A stretch of DNA of 64,000 nucleotides from Neotamlana sargassicola (GTDB lineage Bacteria; Bacteroidota; Bacteroidia; Flavobacteriales; Flavobacteriaceae): contig NZ_JAJAPX010000001.1 of assembly GCF_020523965.1 (NCBI RefSeq), positions 124,001 to 188,000 on the forward strand. The letters run 5' to 3'. Of the stretch, positions 26,317 to 37,000 are shown in pieces; the stretch's first letter is position 1; each line of letters opens with the position of its first letter. The notes under the pieces are model-generated. The model searched no databases and was not told the DNA's origin. It saw only the letters and a list, made by a program, of their open reading frames with translations. The position numbers and the translations under genes are program-made.

Positions 26317-27363
26317 TTAAACCGACTTTCTATCTATAAAATTAAACGGATTTTTAATTTTCCCGCTTCTTTTGTTTAAAACTACATCTGCGGCTGTTTC
26401 CCCCATCATTTTAAAATCGGTAGATATACAGGTAATTCCTAATAGCTGTTTTAATGGAGTATCGTTATACGAGATAACACCAACATCTTTACCTAGTTTA
26501 AATTTATACTCCCGAATGCGGTTTATTAAATTAACTAAATCTAATTCTTCAATTGTTATAAATAAATCCCGTTTTTTTAAAATCATATCCTCATAAATTT
26601 CATCAATAATTTCAAAATCTAGATTATTTTCCACACAAAACTTCCTAAAACCATGTAAAATTCTTCCGGGATAAGGATACATGGATTTGCTAGGATACGC
26701 TAAAAACAACTTTTTATATTTTTTTATTTTAGAAAGTCCTTCGGTTAAAGCGCAATAAATATCATTTTCAAAATCTTGATATACTATATTTATACCTGTA
26801 TCTATATTAACTTTTTCATTATCTAGTAAAAGCAATTTTTCTTTCGGAATTCGTTTTATTGCTTTTTCTGTTAACGAGGTAAAACTTATGTGCCTCAGGG
26901 TTTCTGTTTTAAAATGCGGCATTATTACAAAGTAATCGTAAACTTTATAATTTTTTTCAAGTAAATTTAAAAACAACGTTTCATCGCAATGATAAATTTG
27001 TAACTCTGTATGCGAGGCACTCCCAAGGCTATCAATAAACGAATTATAAATTTTCATTTTATAAGTGCTTAGTTTATTGATTAAAAACAGAATATTTAAT
27101 TTAGAAATTAGTTGTGTTCTCGCTATATAAAACCCTTTACCTCTAATTGAGGTGATAATTTTTCTTTCTTTTAATATATTATACGCTTTTTCTACTGTAT
27201 CTCTAGAAAGATAAAATTCCTCGCTAAATTTATTTATTGAGGGAATTTTATCATCAATCTTTAATTTTCCGTTAGAAATATTTGCGATAATAGAATCTAC
27301 AATTTGCTGATATTTTGGGATTCGAGACTCGCCATTAATTTCAATTAAATTATAAATCTCCAT
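26317..27363 (-). CDS. GntR family regulator with sugar-binding-like domain, likely rhamnose regulator
   Basis: 348 residues. Residues 1-75 are a GntR winged helix: PKYQQIVDSIIANI, INKFSEEFYLSRDTVEKAYNILKERKII and GKGFYIA. The rest (about 90-345) looks like a LacI-type periplasmic-binding fold rather than the FadR or UTRA domain usual in GntR proteins; note GVISYNDTPLKQLLGITCIS near the end, a typical LacI-like segment. It diverges from the rhamnose genes. A 19-bp palindrome in the intergenic region (27391-27409) is a good operator candidate. The inducer is inferred to be rhamnose or an intermediate. Confidence 0.85.
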   Translation of the reverse strand: MEIYNLIEINGESRIPKYQQIVDSIIANISNGKLKIDDKIPSINKFSEEFYLSRDTVEKAYNILKERKIITSIRGKGFYIARTQLISKLNILFLINKLSTYKMKIYNSFIDSLGSASHTELQIYHCDETLFLNLLEKNYKVYDYFVIMPHFKTETLRHISFTSLTEKAIKRIPKEKLLLLDNEKVNIDTGINIVYQDFENDIYCALTEGLSKIKKYKKLFLAYPSKSMYPYPGRILHGFRKFCVENNLDFEIIDEIYEDMILKKRDLFITIEELDLVNLINRIREYKFKLGKDVGVISYNDTPLKQLLGITCISTDFKMMGETAADVVLNKRSGKIKNPFNFIDRKSV

Positions 27364-27390
27364 AAAAAAAGACTGGTTTATTTTTATTTG

Positions 27391-27409
27391 TTATACTCCA
27401 TAAGTATAA
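27391..27409. promoter_or_regulatory. Candidate operator of the GntR regulator
   Basis: TTATACT and AGTATAA are perfect 7-bp inverted repeats around a 5-bp centre. The site is 28 bp before the regulator ATG and 113 bp before the aldolase/dehydrogenase gene, so one protein bound here could control both directions. Confidence 0.55.
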
Positions 27410-27521
27410 AGATAAGTTTTCAATATTAATAAAAAGCAGCATAGTGCAGGATTGAATTATGATAATCTTAACTTAAATTGGCTATCATCATTATTAAATA
27501 AAGACATAAAAAAACTAAAAT

Positions 27522-29618
27522 ATGATTAAAAAATATAAGCATGTTAATTACTTGTGGGACGAAAATAAAGCTAAGACCTTAGGAGATGACCAAATTGCAT
27601 TATTTCTTTATCGTTCTAATATATTAGGTGCTGACTTAAGAATTACAAACTATGGTGGAGGAAACACCAGCTGTAAAACCATAGAAAAAGACCCTTTAAC
27701 TAATGAAAATGTTGAAGTTATGTGGGTAAAAGGTTCTGGTGGCGATATTGGCACATTAACACGAAGTGGTATTGCCGGTTTATACACAAAAAGATTACGA
27801 AATTTAAAAAATGTTTACCAAGGTTTGCATGATGAAGATCGTATGGTAAGCCTTTTTAACCATTGCATTTTCGATTTAAATAGTAAAGCTCCTTCCATAG
27901 ACACGCCATTACATGGTTTACTGCCATTTGCTCATATCGATCATTTACACCCAGATGCTTTAATTGCAGTGGCCGCCGCTAAAGATGGTGAAAAAGTAAC
28001 CAAAGAAATTTGGGGCGACACAATGGGTTGGGTGCCATGGCAAAGACCAGGTTTCGACCTTGGGTTGCAATTAGAAAAATGCTTGAACGAAAATCCAGGA
28101 ATTAAAGGAATTGTTTTAGGTAGTCACGGTATATTTACCTGGGGAAACACATCTTACGAAAGCTATATAAACAGTTTAGATGTAATAGAACAAGCCTCAG
28201 AATTTATTGCTCAAAAAATAAAAGAGAAAGGCTCTGTGTTTTCAGGTAAAAAAATAGAAAGTTTACCAAAAGAAGAACGCTTAGAAAAAGCATCACAAAT
28301 AATGCCAATTCTTAGAGGCTTATGCTCATCGGAACAACGAATGGTTGGGCATTTTTCAGATAGTGAAACGGTTTTAGAATATATAAACAGTAACGATTTA
28401 GAAAGACTGGCTCCCATGGGAACATCTTGTCCAGATCATTTCCTACGAACTAAAATTCAACCATTAGTTTTAAAATTAAGTAAAGACGAAGACTTAACAA
28501 ATACAGAAATTATTCTAGAAAAATTAAAACCAGAGTTTAACCAGTACAGAAAAGAATACACAAACTATTATAACGTCTGTAAAAACAACAATAGTCCGGC
28601 TATGCGAGATCCTAACCCGGTTATAATAATATATCCTGGTGTTGGTATGTTTAGCTTTGCAAAGAACAAGCAAACAGCTCGAGTTGCAAACGAATTTTAC
28701 GTTAACGCTATTAACGTAATGAAAGGTGCTGAAGCGATAACCGAATATACATCTTTACCTCGACAAGAAGCATTTAATATTGAATATTGGCTACTGGAAG
28801 AAGCAAAATTACAGCGCATGCCTAAAGAAAAACCACTTTCCAGAAAAGTTGCTCTTATTACAGGGGCTGGTGGTGGTATTGGTAAAGCAATAGCCGATAA
28901 ATTAGCCGCCGAAGGCGCCAATGTTGTGCTAACAGATATTAATGAAGAAAGTTTAGTTGCCGCAAATAGCACCTACCCTAACGACACTTCTACCTATGTC
29001 GTTTGCGATGTTACAAACCCAGATTCTATTGCCAATGCTTATAAAAAAGCATGTTTAACTTTTGGAGGCATTGATATCATTGTACACAGCGCCGGATTAG
29101 CAATATCAAAACCATTAAATGATACAACAGAAAAAGATTGGGATATTTTGCAAAATATTTTAGTTAAAGGCCAGTTTAATTTAGCAAAACAGTTTTCAAA
29201 GATTAACAAAAAACAAGGTTTAGGTGGCGACTTTATTTCAATTGCTAGTAAAAACGGCTTAGTTGCTGGCCCAAACAATGTTGCTTATGGAACAGCAAAA
29301 GCTGCCCAACAACACATGGTACGATTATTAGCTAGCGAAATGGCAAAAGAAAAAATTAGAGTAAATACAGTAAATCCAGACGGCGTTATAATTGGAAGTA
29401 AAATTTGGCAAGGTGCTTGGGCAGAAGGCCGTGCGAAAGCCAATAATATATCCATTGAAGAACTACCTGCATTTTATGCAAAACGTAACTTACTTAACGA
29501 AATAATTACGCCACAAGATATTGCTAATGGTGTTTTTACACTTGTTGCAATTTTAAACAAATCAACAGGAAACATAATAAATATCGACGGAGGCATGGCA
29601 AATGCTTTTGTTAGATAA
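27522..29618 (+). CDS. Bifunctional rhamnulose-1-phosphate aldolase / short-chain dehydrogenase
   Basis: 698 residues, two enzymes in one chain. The N-terminal part (to about 430) is a class II aldolase: GGGNTSCKT, the VKGSGGDIG phosphate site and a zinc site near DTPLHGLLPFAHIDHLHPD. It splits rhamnulose-1-phosphate into DHAP and L-lactaldehyde. The C-terminal part (from about 440) is an SDR: nucleotide motif ITGAGGGIGKAIA and catalytic Tyr589/Lys593 in YGTAKAAQ. It probably oxidises or reduces lactaldehyde. This fusion is known from rhamnose loci of several phyla. It heads the operon with isomerase and kinase. Confidence 0.94.
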   Translation: MIKKYKHVNYLWDENKAKTLGDDQIALFLYRSNILGADLRITNYGGGNTSCKTIEKDPLTNENVEVMWVKGSGGDIGTLTRSGIAGLYTKRLRNLKNVYQGLHDEDRMVSLFNHCIFDLNSKAPSIDTPLHGLLPFAHIDHLHPDALIAVAAAKDGEKVTKEIWGDTMGWVPWQRPGFDLGLQLEKCLNENPGIKGIVLGSHGIFTWGNTSYESYINSLDVIEQASEFIAQKIKEKGSVFSGKKIESLPKEERLEKASQIMPILRGLCSSEQRMVGHFSDSETVLEYINSNDLERLAPMGTSCPDHFLRTKIQPLVLKLSKDEDLTNTEIILEKLKPEFNQYRKEYTNYYNVCKNNNSPAMRDPNPVIIIYPGVGMFSFAKNKQTARVANEFYVNAINVMKGAEAITEYTSLPRQEAFNIEYWLLEEAKLQRMPKEKPLSRKVALITGAGGGIGKAIADKLAAEGANVVLTDINEESLVAANSTYPNDTSTYVVCDVTNPDSIANAYKKACLTFGGIDIIVHSAGLAISKPLNDTTEKDWDILQNILVKGQFNLAKQFSKINKKQGLGGDFISIASKNGLVAGPNNVAYGTAKAAQQHMVRLLASEMAKEKIRVNTVNPDGVIIGSKIWQGAWAEGRAKANNISIEELPAFYAKRNLLNEIITPQDIANGVFTLVAILNKSTGNIINIDGGMANAFVR

Positions 29619-29649
29619 GAAAATATATTGTTAATTAGTTTAGTTAGTA

Positions 29650-29689
29650 AAAACTTCCACGGAAAATTTAAATTTAAAGTGGAAGTTTT
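29650..29689 (+). other. Hairpin between the aldolase/dehydrogenase gene and rhaI
   Basis: An 11-bp stem, AAAACTTCCAC (29650-29660) with GTGGAAGTTTT (29679-29689), with an AT-rich loop. A short T tract inside the stem end makes it a possible weak terminator or attenuator within the operon, which could lower expression of the later genes. Confidence 0.55.
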
Positions 29690-29750
29690 ATTATCTTAAA
29701 TTACACAGGTGTAAATATATTTTACAGCTTCAAAACAAATTAATGAGCGA

Positions 29751-31031
29751 ATGCGAATAAATCAAAATCAAATACAAGAAAACAATAAAACATCAATAAA
29801 AACGCTCGAAGAGCAATTTAATTACACATCAAACACCTTAAACAATAAAGGTGTAGATGTAAATGCAATTATAAAAAAACTACAGAATCTTCAAATTGCA
29901 ATTCCAAGTTGGGCCTTAGGAGCTGGCGGAACAAGATTTGGAAGATTTTCTTTTTTTGGAGAACCCAAAAATTTAGAACAAAAAATTGAAGATATAGGTA
30001 TTTTAAATGCTTTAACTCATTCTGCAGGGGCAGTTTCATTACACATACCATGGGATATCCCAGAAGATTATAATGGTATTAAAACATTAGCAAATAGTTT
30101 AAATATTAAGTTTGATGCTGTAAACTCCAATACGTTTCAAGACCAAAACAATGCGGCATTAAGCTATAAATTTGGTTCCTTAAGCAATACTTCAAAAGAT
30201 ATTAGGCAACAAGCCATTCAACACAACATAGACGTTATAAATATTGGTAAAAAACTAGGGTCAAAAAGTTTAACCGTGTGGCTGGCAGACGGCGCTAGTT
30301 TTCCTGGTCAAAACAACTTCCAAACTGCTTTAATTAACACAGAAAATAGTTTAAAAGAAATTTATGCTACGTTGCCCAAAGATTGGAAAATGCTAATTGA
30401 ATATAAACCCTTTGAGCCTAATTTTTACAGCACTGTTATTCAAGACTGGGGCACATCATTTATGCTTGCGACTGCCTGTGGAGATAAAGCATACTCGCTC
30501 GTAGATCTTGGTCATCATTTACCAAACTGTAATATTGAACAAATTGTTTCAACATTAATGTATAAAGGAAAACTTGGCGGGTTTCATTTTAACGACAGTA
30601 AATATGGCGACGACGATTTAACTGTAGGAAGCATAAAACCATACACCCTGTTCTTGATTTTTAACGAGTTGGTTTATGGTATGGAAAACAACCCTAACAA
30701 CCCAGATTTAGAATGGATGATTGATGCTAGTCATAATTTAAAAGATCCATTAGAAGATTTACTACAATCCCTAGAAGCCATACAAGAGGCATTTGCTAAA
30801 GCCCTACTAATAGATCAAAACAAATTAAAAAACGCGCAGTTAAACAACGATATTGTTACATGCCAAGAAATATTACACGATGCTTATCGCACCGATGTTA
30901 GACCATTAGTAGCCAAAGCTCGATTAAACCTAGGTGGCGCAATAAACCCTATAGAAACTTATCGCGCCTTAAACGTAAGAAACCAATTAATTAAAGAAAG
31001 AGGTAAATACTCTATTGCAACCGGTTTATAA
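29751..31031 (+). CDS. rhaI: L-rhamnose isomerase (Pseudomonas stutzeri type)
   Basis: Converts L-rhamnose to L-rhamnulose. It has 426 residues and a xylose-isomerase-like TIM barrel. It matches the broad-specificity P. stutzeri-type enzyme rather than E. coli RhaA: IPSWALGAGGTRFGRF, VSLHIPWD, DAVNSNTFQDQ, LVDLGHH, and the metal-binding GGFHFNDSKYGDDDL. A five-codon ORF (ATG at 29743 to TAA at 29760) overlaps the start in another frame and might dampen initiation. The next gene, the kinase, starts 7 bp after the stop. Confidence 0.95.
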   Translation: MRINQNQIQENNKTSIKTLEEQFNYTSNTLNNKGVDVNAIIKKLQNLQIAIPSWALGAGGTRFGRFSFFGEPKNLEQKIEDIGILNALTHSAGAVSLHIPWDIPEDYNGIKTLANSLNIKFDAVNSNTFQDQNNAALSYKFGSLSNTSKDIRQQAIQHNIDVINIGKKLGSKSLTVWLADGASFPGQNNFQTALINTENSLKEIYATLPKDWKMLIEYKPFEPNFYSTVIQDWGTSFMLATACGDKAYSLVDLGHHLPNCNIEQIVSTLMYKGKLGGFHFNDSKYGDDDLTVGSIKPYTLFLIFNELVYGMENNPNNPDLEWMIDASHNLKDPLEDLLQSLEAIQEAFAKALLIDQNKLKNAQLNNDIVTCQEILHDAYRTDVRPLVAKARLNLGGAINPIETYRALNVRNQLIKERGKYSIATGL

Positions 31032-31038
31032 TATTTTT

Positions 31039-32409
31039 ATGATTAATGTAACAGCTATTTTTGATATTGGAAAAACGAACAAAAAATTTTTTCTGTTTGA
31101 CAAAGACTACAAAGAAGTTTATAAAGAATATATACAATTTGATGAAATAAAAGATGAAGATGGACACCCCACCGAAAACTTAACCGAACTTTTAAATTGG
31201 TTAAAAACCGTTTTTGAAAAAATATTAACTTCAAAAGCATTTAATGTAACAGCCATAAATTTTTCAACCTATGGCGCAAGCTTAGTGCACATTAATAAAA
31301 ATGGGGAAGTTTTAACTCCGCTTTACAACTACACAAAACCAATAAAAAAAGAAATTGTAAATTCCTTTCTAGAAAAATACGGCCCAAAAGAAACCTTTTT
31401 AAAGGCAACAGGCTGTTATAATTTAAACTTATTAAATTCTGGCTTACAACTTTATTGGTTAAAACAAACTAAACCAGAAATTTTTAAAGAAATTAAATAC
31501 ACCTTACATTTTCCTCAATACTTAAGCTATGTATTTACTGGAATTCCTCTTAGCGAATACACAAGTATTGGCTGCCATACGGCATTATGGGATTACACTA
31601 AAAAAGACTATCATGATTGGGTATATAAAGAAAAATTAGATACCATTTTACCCACCATAGTTTCCACAGAAACAAGCATCAACATGAACTATAATGGCAG
31701 AAGAATTAAAATTGGTGTTGGTATTCATGACAGTTCATCTGCATTGTTACCTTATATACGAAGCATCAAAAAAAAATTTGTATTAATTTCAACAGGTACA
31801 TGGAGCATAACATTAAACCCTTTCACAGAGCAGCCACTAGTAGACGATAACCAGGAAAAAGATTTTATAAATTATATGCGAATTAATGGTAAACCTGTAA
31901 AAGCCACACGTTTATTTTTAGGAAACGAATATAAAATTCAAATAAACAAATTACATAAACACTTTGGGGTTCCAGAAAACTATCATCGTGAAGTTAAATT
32001 TAATTCAGAAATCTTCACTAAAATAAATAAAGATTTTAAACACATGTTTAAATGGGAAAGTTTAAACGAAAGCCAAATGCCACCAAAAACAACAATACCT
32101 TATACTAATTTCGATGAGGCCTACCACCAACTCATGCTTGAATTAGTACTACTTCAAATTAAAAGTATAGAAGATGTTATTGGAAATGAGGAAATAAAAA
32201 AACTCTATGTAGATGGCGGTTTTAGCGACAACGATTTATACATAAATTTATTATCGCACTTTTTTAGAAACACCAAATTAAGAACCACAAATGCATCATT
32301 AGGCTCTGCGCTTGGCGCTGCCTTATCTATTTCTGATAAAAAACTAAACTCGAAATTTTTAAAAAAGAATTACTCCCTAAAAAAACATGTTCCCTTTATA
32401 ATATCATAA
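31039..32409 (+). CDS. rhaB: FGGY family kinase, L-rhamnulokinase
   Basis: Phosphorylates rhamnulose to rhamnulose-1-phosphate. It has 456 residues from the ATG at 31039; a start 24 bp upstream would overlap rhaI and adds no family-like sequence. ASKHA/FGGY features are the N-terminal AIFDIGKTNKKFFLF (ATP loop), NFSTYGASLVHI, GVGIHDSSSALLPY with catalytic Asp, STGTWSITLNPF, and LYVDGGFSDNDLYINLL plus GSALGAAL near the C-terminus. Function is assigned from the family plus the operon. Confidence 0.92.
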   Translation: MINVTAIFDIGKTNKKFFLFDKDYKEVYKEYIQFDEIKDEDGHPTENLTELLNWLKTVFEKILTSKAFNVTAINFSTYGASLVHINKNGEVLTPLYNYTKPIKKEIVNSFLEKYGPKETFLKATGCYNLNLLNSGLQLYWLKQTKPEIFKEIKYTLHFPQYLSYVFTGIPLSEYTSIGCHTALWDYTKKDYHDWVYKEKLDTILPTIVSTETSINMNYNGRRIKIGVGIHDSSSALLPYIRSIKKKFVLISTGTWSITLNPFTEQPLVDDNQEKDFINYMRINGKPVKATRLFLGNEYKIQINKLHKHFGVPENYHREVKFNSEIFTKINKDFKHMFKWESLNESQMPPKTTIPYTNFDEAYHQLMLELVLLQIKSIEDVIGNEEIKKLYVDGGFSDNDLYINLLSHFFRNTKLRTTNASLGSALGAALSISDKKLNSKFLKKNYSLKKHVPFIIS

Positions 32410-32438
32410 AAAAACCAACCGAACTAAACTAAACATTA

Positions 32439-33854
32439 ATGAAACCGATTAATAGCAAAATAAAAGAGCAAAAAACAAATTCCAGTGGCGAGTTTGAGCG
32501 AACTGCTGTACCACAAAAAAAATTAAAAAGTTGGTCTAATTTCTTAGGCGTGTATGCAGGAGAACATGCTGCTGGTACAGAATTTTTAATAGGTCCTTTA
32601 TTTCTTACTGCCGGCGTAAGTGCCTTCGATTTAATTATTGGATTACTTTTAGGAAACTTTTTAGCTGTTCTTAGCTGGCGATTTTTAACCGCAGAAATAG
32701 CTGTAAAATACAGATTAACTTTATACTACCAGCTAGAAAAAATTTGTGGTAAAAAGCTTGTTATTGGTTATAATCTTGCGAACGGTATTTTATTTTGTTT
32801 CTTAGCCGGATCCATGATAACAGTTTCGGCAACAGCAGTTGGAATTCCGTTTAATATGCCTATGCCCAAACTAACCGACAGTATGCCAAATGGCCCCACT
32901 TGGATTGCTATTGTATTGTTTATAGGTATTGTAATATCGATAATTGCTGCAAAAGGTTACAATACTGTAGCAAAAGCTGCAAATTATATGTCTCCAGTAA
33001 TTGTTACGGGCTTTATTTTATGCGGAATTGTAGCTTTAAAACAGCTAAACGTGACTAGTTTTAGCGATTTTTGGAATATTTGGGGTGAAGGCACAAAACC
33101 CTTTCCCGGACAAATAAAATACACGTTTTGGCACGTTGTAATCTGGTCTTGGTTTGCTAATGCCGCCATGCACATCGGTATGTCAGACTTATCTGTTTTT
33201 AGGTTTGCAAAAAAGGCATCGGCCGGTTGGACAACGGCTGCAGGAATGTATATTGGCCATTTTATGGCTTGGGTTGCAGCGGCCTTATTATATGCTGTAT
33301 ATTTAAAATCTCCCGAAGCAATAGCTATATTAAACCAAGGTGAAGCACCTCCTGTTGCTCCCGGCCCATTAGCTTACAACGCCATAGGTGTTTTTGGAAT
33401 TTTAGTAGTTGTACTAGCAGGTTGGACTACGGCAAACCCAACAATTTACAGGGCTGGTTTGGCATTTCAAGCTATTTTTCCAAAGTTAAGCACATCAAAA
33501 GTTACTTTTTTAGCTGGATTGGTAGCTACAATTGCCGGTATTTTTCCCGCTTTTGCTATGAAACTTCTTAGTTTTGTTGCCTTATACGGTTTTATTCTAG
33601 CGCCAATTGGAGCCATCATTGTATTCGAGCATTTCTTTGCAAAGAGATTTGGACTTGTTAAAAATTATGCAGAAATTAAAACTTTAAATTTCAACAAATC
33701 TGTTCTATTTGCTTGGGCTTGTAGCTTTGGCATATTTTATTTTTTATCTATTCAATTTAATATATTCCTATCGTTTCTTACACTTCCTACTTGGTTATTT
33801 TGTGGTATACTTTATTTAATATTCAGTTATTATTTCCAAAAACAAAAATTTTGA
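32439..33854 (+). CDS. NCS1-like (purine/cytosine permease family) transporter in the rhamnose operon
   Basis: 471 residues with about 12 hydrophobic helices and a polar 35-residue N-terminus. It looks like the nucleobase:cation symporter-1 family: WSNFLGVYAGEHAAGTEF in helix 1, AAKGYNTVAKAANYMSP in the middle, and AGWTTANPTIYRAGLAFQ in a later helix. It lies 29 bp after rhaB with no terminator between, so it is most likely in the same transcript. By context it may carry rhamnose or another product of the pathway rather than a nucleobase. No RhaT-like or MFS sugar carrier is present in the cluster. Confidence 0.82.
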   Translation: MKPINSKIKEQKTNSSGEFERTAVPQKKLKSWSNFLGVYAGEHAAGTEFLIGPLFLTAGVSAFDLIIGLLLGNFLAVLSWRFLTAEIAVKYRLTLYYQLEKICGKKLVIGYNLANGILFCFLAGSMITVSATAVGIPFNMPMPKLTDSMPNGPTWIAIVLFIGIVISIIAAKGYNTVAKAANYMSPVIVTGFILCGIVALKQLNVTSFSDFWNIWGEGTKPFPGQIKYTFWHVVIWSWFANAAMHIGMSDLSVFRFAKKASAGWTTAAGMYIGHFMAWVAAALLYAVYLKSPEAIAILNQGEAPPVAPGPLAYNAIGVFGILVVVLAGWTTANPTIYRAGLAFQAIFPKLSTSKVTFLAGLVATIAGIFPAFAMKLLSFVALYGFILAPIGAIIVFEHFFAKRFGLVKNYAEIKTLNFNKSVLFAWACSFGIFYFLSIQFNIFLSFLTLPTWLFCGILYLIFSYYFQKQKF

Positions 33855-33932
33855 ATATTCGGTTATTTTCTTTTAAAAATTACACGCTTTAACCTTGTAA
33901 TCAATTTACAACTCTTAACAAATAAACTCACT

Positions 33933-33984
33933 TCCTGCGGTGGCATAACATCCTATTTCATACAGGATGGAGCAGGATGCTACC
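33933..33984 (+). promoter_or_regulatory. Structured RNA element upstream of susC
   Basis: GGTGGCAT (33939-33946) pairs with ATGCTACC (33977-33984), enclosing CATCCT/AGGATG (33949-33954 with 33964-33969). The sequence CAGGATG occurs twice (33963, 33973), and TCCTGC (33933-33938) can pair with GCAGGA (33972-33977), so alternative folds exclude each other. No T run follows. It lies 76-127 bp before the susC ATG and may be a leader switch or a small RNA site. Confidence 0.5.
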
Positions 33985-34059
33985 AAAAATTATAAATTCT
34001 ACTTTTATTAAACAAAATAAACTACCGCGCTAACTTAATCATTAACTAAATTCATTTTT

Positions 34060-37000
34060 ATGAAAGAAAACTTATTTCAAAAAATGCGAATTTCAAATTA
34101 TTTTGCAAAAAATTCGTGTTTCAAATTATTAAGTCTAATACTCGTTATAAACACGTGTTTTAGTACTGCAACTGCTTATGGTAACGAAGTTTATGGAGCA
34201 AATAGAGACCTCTATTCCGTTCAAAATTTAATTATTTCCGGAATAATAACAGACAGCAATAATATTCCTTTACCTGGAGCAAGTATTTCAGAAAAAGGAA
34301 CCACTAATGGCGCCTATTCAGATTTTGACGGAAACTTTTCAATAGAAGTTACTAGCGAAAACCCGACATTAATAATCTCATACGTAGGTTATGTTACAAA
34401 AGAAATTTCGGTAAACAATCAATCAAACATCAATATTATTTTAGAGGAAGATGCTCAAAGTCTAGATGAGGTAATTGTTGTTGGTTACGGAACTGCAAAA
34501 CGTAAAGATATCACGGGTTCGGTTGAACGAGTTACGCTAGAAGATTCTCCAGTAGCGCTATCGTCTAATACAAGTATTCTACAATCGGTTAGAGGCGCAA
34601 CACCTGGTATTAATATTGGAACTCAAAATCAAGCAGGCCAAACTCCAAGTATTATTATTAGAGGGCAAAATTCAATAAATGGAAATAACGACCCCTTAAT
34701 TGTGCTAGATGGCATTGTTTTTCTTGGTAGTGTAAACGACATAAACCCTAACGACATTGCTTCTATAGACATTTTAAAAGATGCATCGGCGGCAGTGGTT
34801 TATGGTTCTCGTGCAGGTAACGGTGTTATTTTAATAAATACTAAAAAAGGAAAAACATCAAAACCAGTTATTAAACTTTCTTCAAATACTGGTGTTAATG
34901 TTTGGCAAAATAAACCTAACCTTTTATCAAGAGATGCCTATTTAGAAAAATATGCTACTCAAGTTGGTGCTGCTTCGGTAGATGACATTGTTTGGGAAGA
35001 GGAATATAGAAACGTGCTGCAAGATGAAGGCGTTGATACAGACTGGATAGACCTTGTATCTCGTACAGGTACTATTCAAAAGCATAATGTTTCTGTGTCA
35101 GGAAGGTCAGATAATTTCAATTATTTCTTTTCTGGTGGTTATGAAGAGCAACAAGGTGTTATTTTGGGTGACGATTTTAATAGAATCTCACTTCGTTCAA
35201 GGCTTCAAGCCGATGTTACCGATTGGCTCGAGGTTGGTATAGATGGTTCATATACCAATAGCGATTTTTCTGGTGTTACTGCAAATCTTGGACAAGCTAT
35301 GTTTATAGCTCCTATTGGCTATCCGTATAGATACGATGGGCAACCATTTAATACAGCCTCTAACACCTCTACCGACTTAGAAAGGTACCCTACTGCCAAC
35401 AACGTGGAAAATCCGCTTTGGGGAACAGATGGAACACGCGATTTATTCGATAAACGAAACTATTTTAGGTTAGCTGCGAATGCAACGGTTAAAATACCAT
35501 GGATAGAAGGTTTAAAATACACCGTAAACTATTCCATTAGTTCGCAATACAGAAGCTTAGATAGTTTTTATTATGAAGGTTATTACATAGGGCTTCCAAC
35601 AGAAGGAGAACCCTATTTTAATAGGTACTCACAGGAGGCAATACAAGCCAATCTTTCGCAAGCAAACGGGTCTAACTCACGTTATAAAGATTATAATTAT
35701 GTAATTGATAATATTATTAATTACAATAAAAGTTTCAATCAACATAATATAGATTTAACCTTAGTAGCAACACGCGACTACAGAAAAGCAGATGTCTCTA
35801 CCCTATCTGGCAATAACTTTGCTTCTTTAGGTAATACAAGCTTGGGTGTAAACGGGCTTACATTTGCCGAAACAATCAATAATTCTTACGACATAACAGA
35901 AAGATCTAATGTTGGCTACTTAGGTAGAATAGCTTACGGATTCGACAATAAATATAATATTACAGCTTCAGTAAGACGTGATGGTGCATCTGTTTTTGGT
36001 GAAGATAATAGATTCGGTACATTTTGGTCTGTAGGTGGTGCCTGGACAGTAACCAAGGAGAACTTTTTAAAACCGAATAAAATATTAAGCTATTTAAAAA
36101 TAAATGCCTCTTATGGTACAAATGGAAACCAAGGTTTAGACCCATACGAAACACTTTCGGGTGTTATTACTGGGCAACCAGGAGATATTGAATATGCTTT
36201 TGGAGACAACCCTTCTGAAAGTGAATTTGGAATTGAACAAACAAGTTTAGGAAACACCGAATTAGGATGGGAATCTACAACTGCTTTAAACTTCGGGATT
36301 CATTCAAGTTGGCTTGATAGTAGAATTAATTTAAATGCTGATGTTTATTTTTCTAAAACCAGAGACCAAATTTTTAACAGAAATATTCCAAGTACAAGTG
36401 GCTTTACATCAATACTAGCAAGTTTAGGACAAATTGATAACCAAGGTGTTGAAATTTCTTTAGAAACTACCAATTTTAAAACAGATAAATTCTCTTGGAC
36501 ATCTAATTTAGCTTATTGGAAAAACAGTAATAAAATAGCAGAGCTATATGGCGATGATATTGATGGGGATGGTGTTGAAGACGACGATATTTCAAATAGC
36601 TTATTTATAGGCGAATCTCTTGGAGCCATTTATGGTTACGAATATATTGGGGTAGTTCAAGAAAGCGATACGCAATACATTGCCGATACAGGAGCCGAAC
36701 CAGGAGACGCCATGTATAGAGATTTAGATGGCGTTCCAGGAATTACCGCAGATGGTGATCGAAAAATTTTAGGGTTCACGGCACCAAACTTTAGAATGTC
36801 CTTTGCAAATACTATAAATTATAAAAACTTAAGTTTATACTTTCTATTTACAGGAACCTTTGGTGGTAATGGGTATTATTTAGGTTCTAACCCCAGACAC
36901 AATTCTTTACAAAACAGATTTGACTACAACGATATTGATAACGGCGCTTGGTGGACACCCGAAAACCAAAGTACAACAAACCTTCGTGCAGATTTTAACG

